The notes under the pieces: generated by a model
The model's input: only the letters and a program-made list of their open reading frames with translations
What the model was told of the DNA's origin: nothing
Database searches by the model: none
Translations under genes and position numbers: made by a program
Source: Archilochus colubris
Taxonomy: Eukaryota > Chordata > Aves > Apodiformes > Trochilidae
Direction: 5' to 3'
Length of the DNA stretch: 64,000 nt
Assembly (NCBI GenBank): GCA_023079485.1
Contig: CM041108.1
Location: 1,798,001-1,862,000, forward strand
Shown here: piece after piece, positions 26,286 to 39,980 of the stretch
Numbering within the stretch: position 1 is the stretch's first letter
Layout: every line of letters begins with the position of its first letter

Positions 26286-29200
26286 GAGAAATTTTTTTGG
26301 AGTGGAATATGTTCCTGAAGTTTGCAGCCTGGATGTAAAAAGAGCACAAAGTTTACACAGTTTAAAGCCAACTGAGGCCTTACAAAAACCTCAGCCTCCC
26401 TACCCCTGCAGAAGGGCTACCAAAACAGTTACAGAAACCCTGGTTGCAAGCCAGGAAATTGTGGGGTAAGATGGGCAAAGAGATCCTTGAGTCACTGGGT
26501 GCTGTGGAAAGGGACAAAGAGCAAAGGGAAAAAAAGCAACCAGGATGGGAAATTGCAGAACATCCTCACTCCCTGCTCTGGATTTCCTGGGCTCAACACT
26601 CCCAAGAAGCCCATGAGTTTTGTCTTCAGGGCCAGATCAATGTGACCTCCCTGAGAACTTCATTTCATTGAAACCAAACCCAGAAAGCCAAGTGCAAGGC
26701 TGAAGAGCAGAGATGCTGCCAGGTACACCCCAAAAGATGTGTCTGTGACCCTCAGGAAGGGCAGGAAGAGCCAGGAGAGAACAATATCCTACTGGGAAGG
26801 GCCAAATAAATTCATTACACATGGTGAACTCCTTGCCTAAGGGTAAGGAAAGAAACGTGGAGGGTGAAATAACAACAACAAAAAAATTGAATTGCTGCTC
26901 ATGTCATCTTCCTGCATGAAGCAATGGGTGAGGAGCAGCCAAAGTGCTGAGCACTTCTGGGTCTGGTGTTACACAAAGGATGCACTTCATCTCCAGAAAC
27001 AGCTCTCCTCCCTCATCCCTTCCCAGGGGGTCAGCTATGGTGGGACCTTCACAAAAAAAAAAAAACCCAAAAAAAAGCCAATTTTCCAACCCCAGAGCCA
27101 AAAAGTCTTCAGCCACAACACTGTTATCTGCCCCTTGATTTATCCCTCTGGGGGAGTCCCCAGCAGCTCCAGGTGGAGCAGCAGAGAGCTGGGAAGTCAT
27201 TCTGCACTCTGGAATCCTGAGCACCCAAATGCAGACATCAGGGGTCCCCCCCACCCTCCTTGGGCATCTCAGGGACAGAGAAGATGTCTGGGAACAATTT
27301 CCAAATGCCCCTGATGGTCACTGCTGAGCCCCTATGACTTCATCTCAGTGACTGTTCTGCTTCTGGAGAGTCAAGAATAACATTTATTTTCCATATCTTG
27401 TGGTTTTTGGAGGGTGTGAGGGAATTCTCTTCCTGTGAGTTATTTAGGTATCAGTAAACCCAACCCAGGAGTGGTGAAGCCATTGAGCAATAAAGCCCAT
27501 GGTGGAGATGTTGCAGGAAAAGATTTGACAGAAGGACATCATCAGGAGGTCAAAAAACCATCAAGAAGAATTCCAGATACTTCTTCTGGTCGTGAGAGTC
27601 TACTCAAAGAAGTTACCTCAAGTCAGAATTTTGAATTTACCTTTTCTACATGAATATAAAAAGACAGACTTGTGACTTTTCAGGCCACCAGGAATCAAAT
27701 AACCACCCAAATCCTTCAGGAAAACAACTCCTTGGCCTATCACCAAGAGAAGCTGCTCCTTGGGGTCTCCCCCCACCCTGCTGACTCTTCTGAAAGATGT
27801 TTCTCAGCAAGGGACTTTGAGCTGAGGTGGCATTTGGGCACTGGGACTCACAGCTGGTCCCTCCCAGCCTTCTTAAGCAGCTAAAAACCAATCCTACCAG
27901 TCAGGCAGTTCCAATCAGAACAGTACAAACCATTGTGGGGAGCCAAAAAATAAAATAAAATAAATGAAGGTGGGTTTGGTCTCAGGTTCCATTCATCTCA
28001 TCCTCATGTTTGGGGCTCCAGTTGCCCAGATCTTCACCACTGACCCTTGGGAATTCTCAGGGTTAGAAGAAGGAGGGTGTAAGGTGTACCCCAAAGCCTG
28101 AATGCTTTCTGAGGGCAAACTTGTACTCATGCTATTTCCTCCATCCCAAACCATATTTTTGTGTGTGTGTGCTCTTCAGCTGAGCTAAAGCCCCTCAAAA
28201 CCCCCAGAAAACTCTCATTTGACTCTATGGCTTTTTGAATCCAGCTTGAGAGGAACAAACCTCCTATGTGAACAAGTGCAGGAGGAACAGGAGGAGAAAG
28301 GGAGACCTCATTTAAGACTATACAAGGGGAAATTGCAAAAAAATTACCTAAACCTTTAGGAACATATTTATATTTTGATTTCATGTAATATTACTTCCTG
28401 GTTTCCAGCACATATTCCCTGGGCGTCCCCTATCAAATATCAGGCAGTATTAAATCACTGATCCCTGATCCCCGTAGCTCTCAGAAAAACATCTGTACTA
28501 ATTTGTTGGTTTTCCTTAACATGAAGGCCAGATGAACTCCTCCAGGGCTCAGCCAAGTGAGATCGCTGACAGATGCAGAATAAGAAGTGCAAAGCTTTTT
28601 TTTTTTTCCCCCTTTATTAAAAATAAAGGTTCCACACTCCAAGCCCTGAGCTCCTCCTTTGCCAGAGGGATGAAATGACACAGGGGCAACCTTGAGCCAA
28701 AACTCTTGTGGATACAAACCCAGGGTTCTTCCCTGCTCCACCAACAAATGATTTGACAGCACAGCTCAAACTGGCACTGGCCAACAAGGAGAGGGGGCTG
28801 GCAACTGGATACAGCTTCCCCCCCCCCTTTTTTCCCCCAGGGGTCTTTTTTTCCCAGCTCTTTGGTCATCACAAGGCTCCTCAAAACCCAACAGAGCAGA
28901 GGGATGAAGCAGCATCACCTGTGGTGGGCAACACCTTCTCCAGGCAAAGAGATCAAGACAAACTCCTGCTAAAAGGTGCCCTGGGAGGATTTCAGAGGTT
29001 GCTGCTGTCACCAGGATGCTTTGCAGCTCTGGGGAAATCACACAGGCACTTCTTAACCTCCATGCAGATCCTCATCTCAGCTCCTTCCATTTTCAGCCTC
29101 CAAAAGCAGCAGCTCTTGCTGCCTTCCTCTTTTACAGGTGAAGCTGGGATGCTCAACCCTTGGAGCAGTCACTGTACCCCAAGAGCAGTTCATTGCATCT

Positions 29201-32200
29201 CAGCTGAATAATCAGCCTGCCCTTGAAACAGAGGAGTTTTCATACCAACTTCTCTTCATAGGATCTCCTCCCAACTTCAGGAGAGTCCAGGTAACAGCAC
29301 AAGACCTTGCGTTTCTCCCTCTCTGGTGGGCTTTGGGGTATCAATGCTTCCCTTTTGCAGAAGAGTTTGTACACTCCATCAGGACACCAAGGAGGTGTCA
29401 GAAGCTGGCCCTGCACTCACAGGAACATTGATGTGTGCTTGCTGGTTGCCAGGGAAAGCCCTACTTGCATGTAGAACCTCAGGGATGTGTTTAAACCCCC
29501 AAAACTCACCTCAAAAACTGTCAGCACCACGTTATCTCTGCAGGACAAAAGCCCCACAGCCAATGCTGGGGGCTCACAGCAGGCACTTGCCCTTCAGGAA
29601 ATTCCTCCCAGTGATAACCCAGTTAAAATGCAGAAGGAAAACCCTCAGAAGCCTGAGGATGCAGCCCAGCCCATTGACAGGCTGTATCTGCTTTCAAAAC
29701 TTTTACAGCCTGTCAATACGTAGAGTCCTATGCAATAAAATGTCATTAAAAGAATATTTGCAGTGCCAATGTCTCTTTTTTTTCTTTTTTAATTTGAGGA
29801 CAGCTTGGTGGGATTTATTCAAGGTTCAAGTTCATAGGATATTCTTCTTTTTTTTTTTTTTTTTAATAAAACAACCAACAACCCATTTTAAATTACAATG
29901 AGAATTTTCAGAGCCTCTTTCAGCCATTTTCAGAAGTGACTTCATTTCCAGAGCTGGCTTACCTCCCAGTATTCAAACAAGCAAGGAAAGAAAAGTTCAG
30001 AAAGCAGATAGGTTTCAAGTTTGGCTTCATTGCTTTCAAGTTTAAGAGTCCTAAACCAGCCTTTAAAATTCTGGGCAACTTCTAGGATGGTTCCACTTGT
30101 CAGGCTGCCTGCCCTGGACTTCAGCACTGACCTGAGAAGATCCTGCCCAGCATTGCCTTCAGGAGAATTTCTTGGTGCAGAAACCTGGCAGAGATAAGGA
30201 ACCCAAACCCCAAGCTGGTGGATGGGAAGATTGAAACCTTTTACCAGGGGCCAAGGGCTGAAATCCTCAATTTGCAGCTGGGATGCACTGGTGGCAGTGG
30301 TTCAGGGCTGTATTTTGCCAGCTTCAAGCCCTTCCAGGAGTGAAATGGGGAGGAAGGGACATGGAAAAGCAACTCAGAGCCCCCCAGCAAAGGCCAAGTG
30401 GAGACAGAGGGACAAAGGAGACTTTCAGGCAGCCAAGAGTCTCTTTATTCCCTACCTTTAAGATGCAGATAATGTTGTTTTCATAACCAGCACGTTAAGG
30501 AGATAAATCCTCTGCCAATGGTAACAGACCTCCCTAATTCCCAGGATCTGCAGCCCAATTCCCAGTCCCATGGTTGGCTGTTGAGGGCAGTTTTCACCCC
30601 AGCTGAGGGTTGTTTGCAATGCCTGCTTATCAGGCAGAATATTCCCCAGGAGTAGCAGGGCTTTGATAAAGCTCCTGCAAATGCTCTGAGTAAGCAGGAG
30701 GAATTTTCCCCTGCTCAACATTGTTTGGGCTGGGAGCCTCCAGCCCCCTCAGCTTTGCTGGGAGTAACACATGAGGCTAGAAATGAAGTGTTCAAATAAT
30801 AAAGTGTGCAAAGAAAGAAAGAGAGGTGCAGGCATGGAGGGTGCAAACAGCTGGAGCTACAGACAGCTGTTCTGCACTGCAGGACATTGAGTGATGGGGT
30901 TTCTCCCCAAGATGTCAGCTCTTGCTAGTGTTTGGGGGAAGATAAGTCACTAATGACTGCTGGTGAAGTGATTCCTGGCAGGAAGAAAAACAGAGAGGTC
31001 CTTCATAAAGTGTTGCTCTTTATCTGTCAGAATAGCAGCACTGGTTAATTTTCATTTCTTGGGATGGGTTGGGGGGGGATGAACCCTTTTCCAAGTCCTC
31101 TGGACTCCTTGTTAATGGCTAAGATGTGATGGATGGCCTGCCAGAGTCCCAGGGCTACACCTCCTAATATCACCTCTTCCATTTTTTAGGGCTGGTGTTT
31201 GTGGTGAAAGGGCAGGGACTGACAGCAAGCTGGTGAGAGCCCCAGGAGGGGTGAGGAAAGCTGCTCAGCCCTGCCCCAGAGGGACCCAGCTCAGACTGAC
31301 ACCACCACCCTGCCACCCACCCCAGAAGGGTTCATTTATCCTAATGGTGACCCTGGGTTCCCACCAAGAACCCCAAGCTGGCTGGCCAGAAAGCAAATAA
31401 AACCCCATCCTCAGTGCCTCTTCTCTCCAGGGGGAATCACAAGAAGAAAAAGCAAAGAAAAAGCCACAGCCTGATGGTAAATCTTACTCCCAACATCCAT
31501 GACTTCAGAATGGCCCCAACCTCCTTGGGCTTCAGCTTTTACAGTGTAAAAGCTTCTGCATGGCAAGCACCCCCCCCAACTGAAACTTCTGGAGCCAAAA
31601 ATTAGTGTATAAATAAGGGAGAATTTACCAGATCCCTGCAGAAGGAGCAGGAGAGTTTCCTAGGAGGCCATTGGCACAGCCACAGTGAAAGGGAACCTTT
31701 TAAGTGCAAAGGATTCTGGAGAATCTGGGTGAAATCCCCTCCTGCCTGACATTAGAAAGGTCCCATTTTCCTCCTCAGATGGAAGATGTGGAGCTGGAGA
31801 GCCAGGCTGCCCTACCAAGTGGTGAGAACTGAGTAGTGCCTGCAAAGAGCCCTTCAGCTGACAGGTACTATATAACTGCAGACTCTATTATATCATCCCA
31901 GCATCCCCTGTGCCAAAAATCTGCCTTTGCAGAGAAGATCCAGACACCAAATATGTTATTAAGTGAAGATGTCTGACAGTAGTTCAGCTACGGAGAGATG
32001 TTAAATAGCAATAATAATGAAACAACACTCAGCAGTTGAGGATGCTGTACATCTTCAAAGCACTTCACCAAAACATTAACTGATTACACCCAAAATAAAT
32101 TGCTCACAGCTGTTAGAGACCCGTGAGGTTATTCTGAAAAAAAAATAAATGGATGGAACATCATCCATCCCAGATCACAGAGGGGATGCATGTGCCACAG

Positions 32201-35200
32201 TGTAATCAAGAACTCAAAGGAAATAACTTGCAGGGAGTTCAGCTTTCAGTGCTCTTCTCCTGTTCACCTCAAAGCCCTGGTGATTGTTAGGGAAAGCAGC
32301 ACAAAGAAAGGAGCTCCCTCCTCTCCACTGCAGGAGAAAGTTGTGACAGAGCCAAAGCCTTATTCAAAGTTCAGTGTCACACTGGTAGAGCTTTGGCTGC
32401 AACGTAATCTTAGCAGAAATAACTGCATGCCAGAGAGCTGGAGGTATCTGTGGTGTTTACAGCCACAGCCAAAAACCAGAGAGCTGGCTCTCTCCTGGTA
32501 AGCACTGCAGGCTCATCCAGCAGCCCCTTGTGCACTCACCTGGCTTCATTCAGGCATGAACCTCACTCCTGCTATTCCAGATTAGGCTGAGGAATTAAAA
32601 CCATCTCCCCTCCAGCCAGTTCTTAGCCACAACTTATAAAAGCATCACATCCCATCCCATCCCTCTCCTCTGCCCACCTCACCCAGCTGGGAAAAAGCCA
32701 TTTCAGCTGCAGAGCCAGAAGTTTGCTGCTGTTACTGCCTGGAAGCACTCAGGAGAAGCCTGGGTGCAGTTGCCTCTAAATAAACTCAGGAGAAGGATGA
32801 GTTCCCCATAGGATTATTGGCTGACTTTTTAACACTGGAGCAAGTTCCTGGCCTGTTCCCTGCCAGGACACAGCATTTCCCTTGGCAGATGTCTGGAAAG
32901 ACACAAGCAAGGAGCTGGCATCTGCAGTCCCCAGGAAGGGATAAAAGGTTTGGTTGTTCAGAGCTGCAGCTGCCACAGCCCTGGGTTTGCCACTGCCCCA
33001 CTTTGTGGTTTGCCTCAAGGTCCCAGAGATCAGAGCTGAGAAGAAAACAAGCTTTGAGGAGCCCAAGAACAGCCACCAATTTATCACCACTTGACCACAG
33101 CATCAAGCTCAGGCTGTCTCTTCCAAAAGAGAGCCAGCACCAACCCTTCCTCTCTCATCATCCCACGATGGGCTGGATGGTCCACAAAACATCATCCTGA
33201 ATAAAACCTGCAGAAGCAGCAGCTCAAATCCAAGGAGGAATCCATCAGAAGTTCATTTTGGAGGGCTGGGAGGCCAGCAGAGGAGAGGAGGGCAGTGTCA
33301 CTGTGGAAGGAGCAGGCAAGAAGCAGGTCAGGATGAGCACATCCCTGTCAGTGCCACCCAGAAGTTTTCCAGGTGCTAAGAAGATGAGAGAGCAGCTAAC
33401 TTGGTGTCTGTGCAGGATTGCAGCAAGCTGCAAGGAGCTCAGATCAGAAATCAGGGGAGTCAAGGCTTGCTAGGGAGATGTTTGACACAGGCAGAGGGAA
33501 GAAAAGCAGCTCCACAATTTGAGTGCTCACAGCACACAGAAGTCTCACAGGAGTTTTGCTTTCAGCCTTGTCCACCCTTTCCACACCATGTCCTGGAAAC
33601 CATCCTGCCACACATCATCAGCATCTCCAAAGAATCCCAAGGTGACTGTGTTTAAAATAAAGCCTCCAGCACCCACCTGGAAAGCTGACATACCCATGGC
33701 AACAGAGACAGCAACCTAGTTAAGGATGAGCTATATAAAAGCAGCAGCCTGGGGGACTTTGCCAAACCCTTTGCACTGGAGGAGAGCCCCACAACACAAT
33801 TTTTCTGTCCCCTGGTACAAACCACACTGACTCAAAAGCAGTGGTCCAGCAGTTTCTGCAGGCCAGGAGGGTTTGGTTTGTCTTATGCAGAATAGAAAAT
33901 ATCTTCTTAAGATCACAAAGAACATCAAGTTACAATAGAAAATCTCTTCCTGACAACACAGAGCACACAAGCTTGAAATATTAGCCATGGTATCAGGGCA
34001 CAATGCTGCACTGGACAGAAGGATGCTGCAAGAAGCACTGCTGCTCAGAAAAAACACCTTCAGATGCAGCTCTGTAGTAGCAAATATAAGGCAGGCTGCC
34101 AGCAGGTTGCATTTTTGAGGGCTGAAAGCTTAAAAATATCAGTGGGGGGGATATGGAGGGGGCCACAGAGGGGAAAGAGCCCAAACCTGCTGCAAATCAG
34201 CCCTGAAGTGTATTGGCAGAGCTCTGTGTGAGCTGTGCCCAAGGCCAAGAGCTGCAGTGATGGGTCAGACCCAAGCTGGACTTGGGGTGTTTGTGGTCAT
34301 CCCTGAGCCCAAATGCTGCAGGAGGTTCTGTGGAGCCACAGAGGGAAGGGGGAGGAAAAACCTGGAAGGACAAAACACACAGCACCTGCTCAGGCTGTGC
34401 CTGGATCTGGTCAGCTCTGTCAGGCTCTCACTGAAATAATAATAAAAAAAAACCCAAAAAAACACAACACAAACACAGTTTCTCCCATCCAAGCCTCTCT
34501 CTTTCCCCCTCTGAGCTCATTCATGGCTCAAGCTCCAGGACAGCTGCTGGGCTGCCAAGTCCCCCCAGCTCAGAGAAGCAGAGAGCAACACGATCAGGAT
34601 GATAGCTGGGCCAGCTGTGAGAAATCACTGCAGGACTCAAAACAAGCCCAGAAAAGAAAAGAATTCATCCAGCAGAAAGCCCTTCAAACTCCTTTTCTTC
34701 TCCCTCATCCTTGTGGTCTCATTGTTCCACCAGCCTTTAATTGCCAAGTGAGCCTTGGCCAAAATAACAGCTCATTAAGAATATTTATAAAATACACTGG
34801 GTGGGGACTCAGGAGCCCAGGGACCAGGCAGGGGACTTTTTTACACCTTGGTGAGTGTTCTGAATGCAGCTCAGATCAATAGAGGTGGCCTTAATCCTGA
34901 GTGGGACCATGCCAGGAACCTCCAGTGTGAAGTTTCCTCTTCTAGGTATCACCAGAGCCAGCCTGAAGTCCAGGGGATTGCAGGAGGGTGAGGTGGGTGC
35001 CTGCAGGACTCCTCTAGATTCTGTATTTTTTTTATTTTTTTTACACAAAGCTCTGCTTTCAGAATTGCCCAACTCGGCAACCTGCAAACTTAATTCAAAG
35101 ATAGAATCACCTCTCCACCCAAAAAAACCCTTTCTAACCACAGGGAGTTGCTGCAACAAACCCCAAACTCCTCAGAAAACACCGTTTTGTTGAAATTAGA

Positions 35201-37944
35201 GGACACCAAAAGTAGACAACAGTGCCCCTGTATTTATGGGAAGCACTTTGTCTCCCCATGGTGACTTGCACTGGGACATTTGGTGGCCCAAATGTCCCCA
35301 ACTGGCACTGGAGATCAGAGGGACACTGAGCAGATGGAGAAGAGCAGGATATCTGAGACCACCACAAGCTCAGCAAGGAAGAAGGGGTCTTGAGATGCAA
35401 ATAGCCCCAGGACACCCATGGACAGCACCTGGGCTGCAGTCTCAGCTTTTTCTCCCCTTTTTTTTTTCTCCAAGGATGGAAGGGCAGCTGATCAAAAACT
35501 TTCAGGTCACCTCTCACCAAAGGTTGTCCTTGGGCATCAGGTTGGGATGGGGCTTGGGTGCCCTACACACAGGGGGAATGAGGAAAAGCAGCAGCACTCA
35601 GGCAGTTAAGAACAGAATATTTCCTGTGTTATCATCTTACTGCTCCTCCACAGCCTTCAAGGGAGGTCTTCCCAGCAGGAAGGATGGGTTCTTCCAGTTG
35701 ATTCCAATTTTAAGGCATCACAGGGGGATAATGTTATTGTTCCACTTTTCCCCTCTATTCCCTGCCTGCCAGGGGCTGTCCCAGACCATTCCTGCCCTGC
35801 ACCTCCCTGCTGCCATAGGACTCAAGCAGCATGGACACAGTAGCATGGAATTTGCCTTGATTTTAGGTGCTTCTGGGGTAGGAAAGGGGCCAGGTTTGCA
35901 GGCCAGCCCCTCTGCACCTCTCCTGCCAGCCCCACAGACACCTCCTGACAGCAGGACTCCTAAGCCATGTCTCCACACCTCCTTCATGCTCCAGAGAAAC
36001 ACCAGAGCCCCAGCCTGTCAGCTCCATTTAGCTCTGCTGCAGAGACAGCTGATGAAGCAAAGCCAGAGGTTATGCTCCCTATTAAAAAGCTGGAAATAGG
36101 TTTGCAAGAAAAAATAAAAACCAAAAAAAAAAATCCCCAACAACAAACCAGAGAGGACACACACACAATTCTAGGCTGTGCCTCTCATCAAGATGCCTCC
36201 TGAGCTGTTCCCACCATCATCTCCCATGTGCACAGCACTGGTCCTGGGCAGTGTTTCTCCAGCACTGAGCCTTTCCTGAATCTTCACTCCTCTCTTCAGG
36301 GCAGATTAACCCCAGGGAATGGTCACCCAAACCCCCTGCCTGGATTTAAGGGACACTGCTCAGGAGACACTTGGCTCTTCAGGAGGAGCAGTCAGTGCCC
36401 ATCCATCTCAGCAAACCCAGGGGCTCCCACATCCTCTCAGATGAAGCAGCAGCTGATTAGTTCCTTATTAGAGAGCCTGCTCCAGATGAACTCCTCCCAT
36501 TCTGTCCTCTGCCTTCCAAAACTCTCAGCTCTCCCTTTGGAGAAGTCTCTCACCTTCCAGCCCAGGGATTTTGTCACTGCTGGGGAGAACAGGAGCCACT
36601 ACAATCACTCCCCTGAAATTGCTTTTCTTCCCCAAACTCCCAGCAGCAGCAGCCCTGACACCTCCCAGCTCCCTGCACCACTTCTTCCCACACCACCAGC
36701 TCATTCCCACTGTTCCCAGGTGCTCAACACCAGTGAGTTTCTGCCTAAACCCTTCTCCTGGGCACCTGGTTTCTTTCTCTGCCATTCCTTTATCCTCTGA
36801 GGGCTTTTGCTGGATGCAAAGAAGAGAGGACAGATGGAGGGGCTGCCCCAGAGAGGAATTGCAGGATGAAGGAAAGCAGAAGGAAGTGGGTGCTCCAGGA
36901 AGGAGAGCTGGGGCTGTTCCCAGGATCTGGAGCAAGTTAATTGATAAATACCAGAGTTGAACCTGAAGCCAAAGTGGGCATTCCCAGCCAAGAAAGCTGA
37001 ACTGCTCGGGAAGAAGCAGTTGCACAATCTCCATGCAAGGCACTGACTGTGCTCAGAGAGAAAGAGGCAAAGTAGGGCTAAACAACTACAAAAGATCTTG
37101 CCCAGCCCAAGACACAGCTCAGCACAGGCCCCCAACTTCCCAGCTACCAAAAAACCACCCCCTCCAAAAGGGACTCAGTGGAAGAAGCAGAAAGATTTCA
37201 ACCTCAGGAAAGTCAAAGGCACACTCCATGCTGTGTAGCCAGTTTTCCTCTCTCTCTCAGTACTCAACAACCTTTGAAACCCCAGGAGAGGGTCAGAAGC
37301 CATGAGGGCCTCAAGCATTCTCCTCAAGACAACATTAAAAAAAGTACAGTCAACCAGTAGGTAAAGAGCAAACCTTTTAGTTTGAAGCTTCACAATATTC
37401 AGCAACACAACCTTGTGCTTCTCTGAGCATTTGTAGATAACAATTTATTAAAAGAAACCTCTGGTTGGTTCCCAAAATCCCCAAAATTCACCTAAATCTT
37501 ACCTTATCACTCAACTCAGGTCCTGCCAGGACTTTCTCCACTCAGGATGGCAACTCAGGATGCTCTGAGTGCTCCAGAAATAACCTGGAAACACCAAAAA
37601 AAGAAAGGTATAAGGCTTCAGAAAAATCAGGGCATAACATGCTCACATCCTCAAGTCTTTAAACTCCTGGAGTGCTGCTTCTCACCACAGAGGGGATATC
37701 AAAGACACCAAGAGAGCTGCTTCTTTCAGCCCTTCCCTAGGAAACTCAGCCTTAACTGAGCCTGATTTATATAAAATCCTTGCTCTCAGGCCTCTGCCAG
37801 GACAGGTTAATTGGAGTCACAAGGTTGCCCTCCTCATTTTCTGCAGGTGGGGCAGTTTACTCTGTAAGTCCTCTCCTTCCTTATTTCCTAAAGAGTTGCA
37901 GGTGGCTCAGGTTAAAAGCCCAGTGGCTGCCTGGTGCTGGAAGC
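26286..37944. other. Intergenic sequence, no gene recognised
   Basis: Holds the MIR-like remnant at 32003 and scattered homopolymer runs. The longest open frame of the window (35236-36099, plus, 287 codons) is here but reads as compositionally biased chance sequence with no domain. No splice-bounded exon was recognised. Confidence 0.55.
32003..32185 (+). repeat. MIR/CORE-SINE-like remnant
   Basis: Shows tagcaataataatg, cttcaaagcacttcacc, aaaacattaactgatta and gacccgtgaggtta in the order of an amniote MIR-like SINE core, with a small insertion after the attaac block. It lies in intergenic sequence and no gene overlaps it. Confidence 0.6.
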
Positions 37945-37960
37945 CTTGGGAAGCTCTGGA

Positions 37961-38009
37961 AGGGAAAAAAGTCACATAAAAGAGAACAAAGGAGAATAAA
38001 AACAGAGCT
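37961..38009 (+). repeat. Short direct duplication, copy A, flanked by 16-bp repeats
   Basis: About 49 bases (agggaaaaaagtcacataaa, then agagaacaaaggagaataaa, then acagagct) recur nearly unchanged at 39932-39980. This copy is also bracketed by a perfect 16-bp direct repeat, cttgggaagctctgga, at 37945-37960 and 38008-38023. Confidence 0.85.
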
Positions 38010-38237
38010 TGGGAAGCTCTGGACTTTCTCACTTTATCTAAAAAGCTTCCTAAAGCTTTGAGGAAGCCCAGGGAATTCAGGTGCAGGAGATCCCTGCATC
38101 CCAGCCATGCAGATGGAGGCAAACACCTCAACCACCTCCACCCCATCAACCTTCTCACCTTGGAGCTGCCAACACAGCCCCCAAACCACCCCCCCCAAGC
38201 CCCAGGAGAGGGTGAGGAACCAAGCCTGGGTGTTCCT

Positions 38238-38280
38238 GCACACACACACACACACGTGTGCACACCCAACACACGTGCAC
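38238..38280. repeat. (CA)n microsatellite with imperfect CA/GT extension
   Basis: A CA run at about 38239-38255 continues into gtgtgcacaccc and acacacgtgcacac. Most of it alternates purine and pyrimidine, a pattern that favours Z-DNA. Confidence 0.9.
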
Positions 38281-38928
38281 ACCCTTGTGTGCAAATTATC
38301 TCTCTTCCTTTCCTATTTGCTTTGGCTGCACAGCCTGCTCTCCATGGGCTCAGCCAGGAGATATCCAGGCTGAGATAAACACCAGGCAGCTGCTGGGAAG
38401 CAGAGATATTTTGGTGATTAACAGCTGTGTGGGGCTATAGAGCAGAGAGACCCCCCCTGGGCCCTGCCAACCCCCCCAGAACAAGCTGTCTCATTGCAGA
38501 GTTCTGCTTGTCAGGAGCAAAGGAGTTTCTCTGCGAAATGCACAGGTGGGAAAGCTGGGGAGGAGAAGCCCTTGCCCAAAATCCCATCCTTTCCTTGGTG
38601 TCTCTTGTGCAGCACTTGGAGCCACGACTCCATAAAAAAAAAAGAGATTGCTTCTTGCAGGGTTTCTTGAATCCATGAAGGGATAGCAAAAAGAAAAAAA
38701 AAAGCTGGCAGTGCAGTCTGTTCTCATGGTATTTATGGTTTAAGCTAGCCAGGGACTTTGGAAAATGGTCTTGTATGTGTTTCATTTTGGGGCTTTTTGC
38801 AAATGGGCTCTGCTCTTCTTGTGTGGGCAGGCAGCAAGTGAGAGGCTTGTCCTGGAAGAAGTTTGGGAAAAGGGGAGAGAGCTGGGGGTTGGAATAAAGA
38901 TGGGGTCAATACACAGGAAAGAGAAGAA

Positions 38929-39165
38929 ATCACAGAATCATTGTAGACTCATGGAATGGGCTGGAAGTGACCCTAAAAATCATCTATTTCCACTGCTAGA
39001 GCAGGGACACTTTCCAGCCCAGGGTGCTCCAAGCCCCATCCAACCTGGAGTATCTCCATGGATGGGGCAGCCACACCTTCTCTGGGCAACGTGAGGCTCA
39101 GCACCCACACAGCAAAGAATTTCTTCCTAAAACTTCTCTCTTCCAGTTTAAAACCATCTTACTAA
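38929..39165 (-). mobile_element. CR1 LINE 3'-end fragment, older copy
   Basis: The left edge shows cacagaatcat followed by catggaatgggctggaagtg, a diverged form of the avian CR1 3' end in reverse complement. It is followed by recognisable tail blocks: agcagggacac, gctccaagccccatccaacc, ggatggggcagccacacctt, ctctgggcaac and aaagaatttcttcctaa. It has more substitutions and small deletions than the copy at 60681, so it is an older or different subfamily. Only 3' UTR sequence is present, with no coding part. Confidence 0.9.
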
Positions 39166-39931
39166 AAGCAAAAAAAAAAAACCAAAAAACAACTCTTACT
39201 GCCCCTTCAAACAAAGAAGGAATGGGATGCAGGATGACTGTAGCTGACCATTTCCAAAGAGCACAAGGAAATTCCCAGTCTTTTCCCAGTCAGAAAGGAG
39301 AATTGACTGGAAATCCACCCTGAGCAGCAGCAGTCTCAGATGCCTCACACACAAGTGCAGAGCCAAAGACATTTTGAGGGAGGAAAGGGGTGAAAAGTGG
39401 GAAGTTGCTCCCAATGCGACTGTAAAAACAAAGCCCAGGGATTAGTTAATAATGTGTGGTCTGAGAAAACAAACACATCTCCCCATAAAGACCCTAGTTC
39501 AAATAAACTGGGGCTGTTGTCATTAAAACCCACCATCTGCATCTCTGTTTTCCACTGGGTCTGGTGTGAAATTTAAAGGGGCCACTGCGTGGAGAAATAG
39601 CTCCCCAACAGCATCCTTTGGGGCACTTGAAAATGCAGATGTGGCTGAAAGACACCATGGCTTGGACTCATCCCTGCCCAGCACGTGTGTTGAAAGGGAG
39701 CATAGAGAGCTGCAGGTCCTAAAGGCTTTATGGAGGTAGCCTGAGTTGAAGGTAAGAGCTTCTGGTCTTCCAAATGATGAAGGCTGCAGAGCAAAACCAG
39801 GAAAAAAAAATCTGGGAAGGTGACTGGTTGTGGGCAAGGTGTTCACATGGCCCACGAAGCTCTCCTTTTCCCCTGACATCAGTTATTAACAGAAATAGGT
39901 AAAATCTGGGGTGGGGGAAAGAATCACATTT

Positions 39932-39980
39932 AGGGGAAAAAATCACATAAAAGAGAACAAAGGAGAATAAAACCAGAGCT
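39932..39980 (+). repeat. Short direct duplication, copy B
   Basis: Near-identical partner of 37961-38009, with one substitution in the last 39 bases and a few at the left edge. It lacks the 16-bp flanking repeat seen at copy A. The older CR1 fragment lies between the two copies. Confidence 0.85.
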
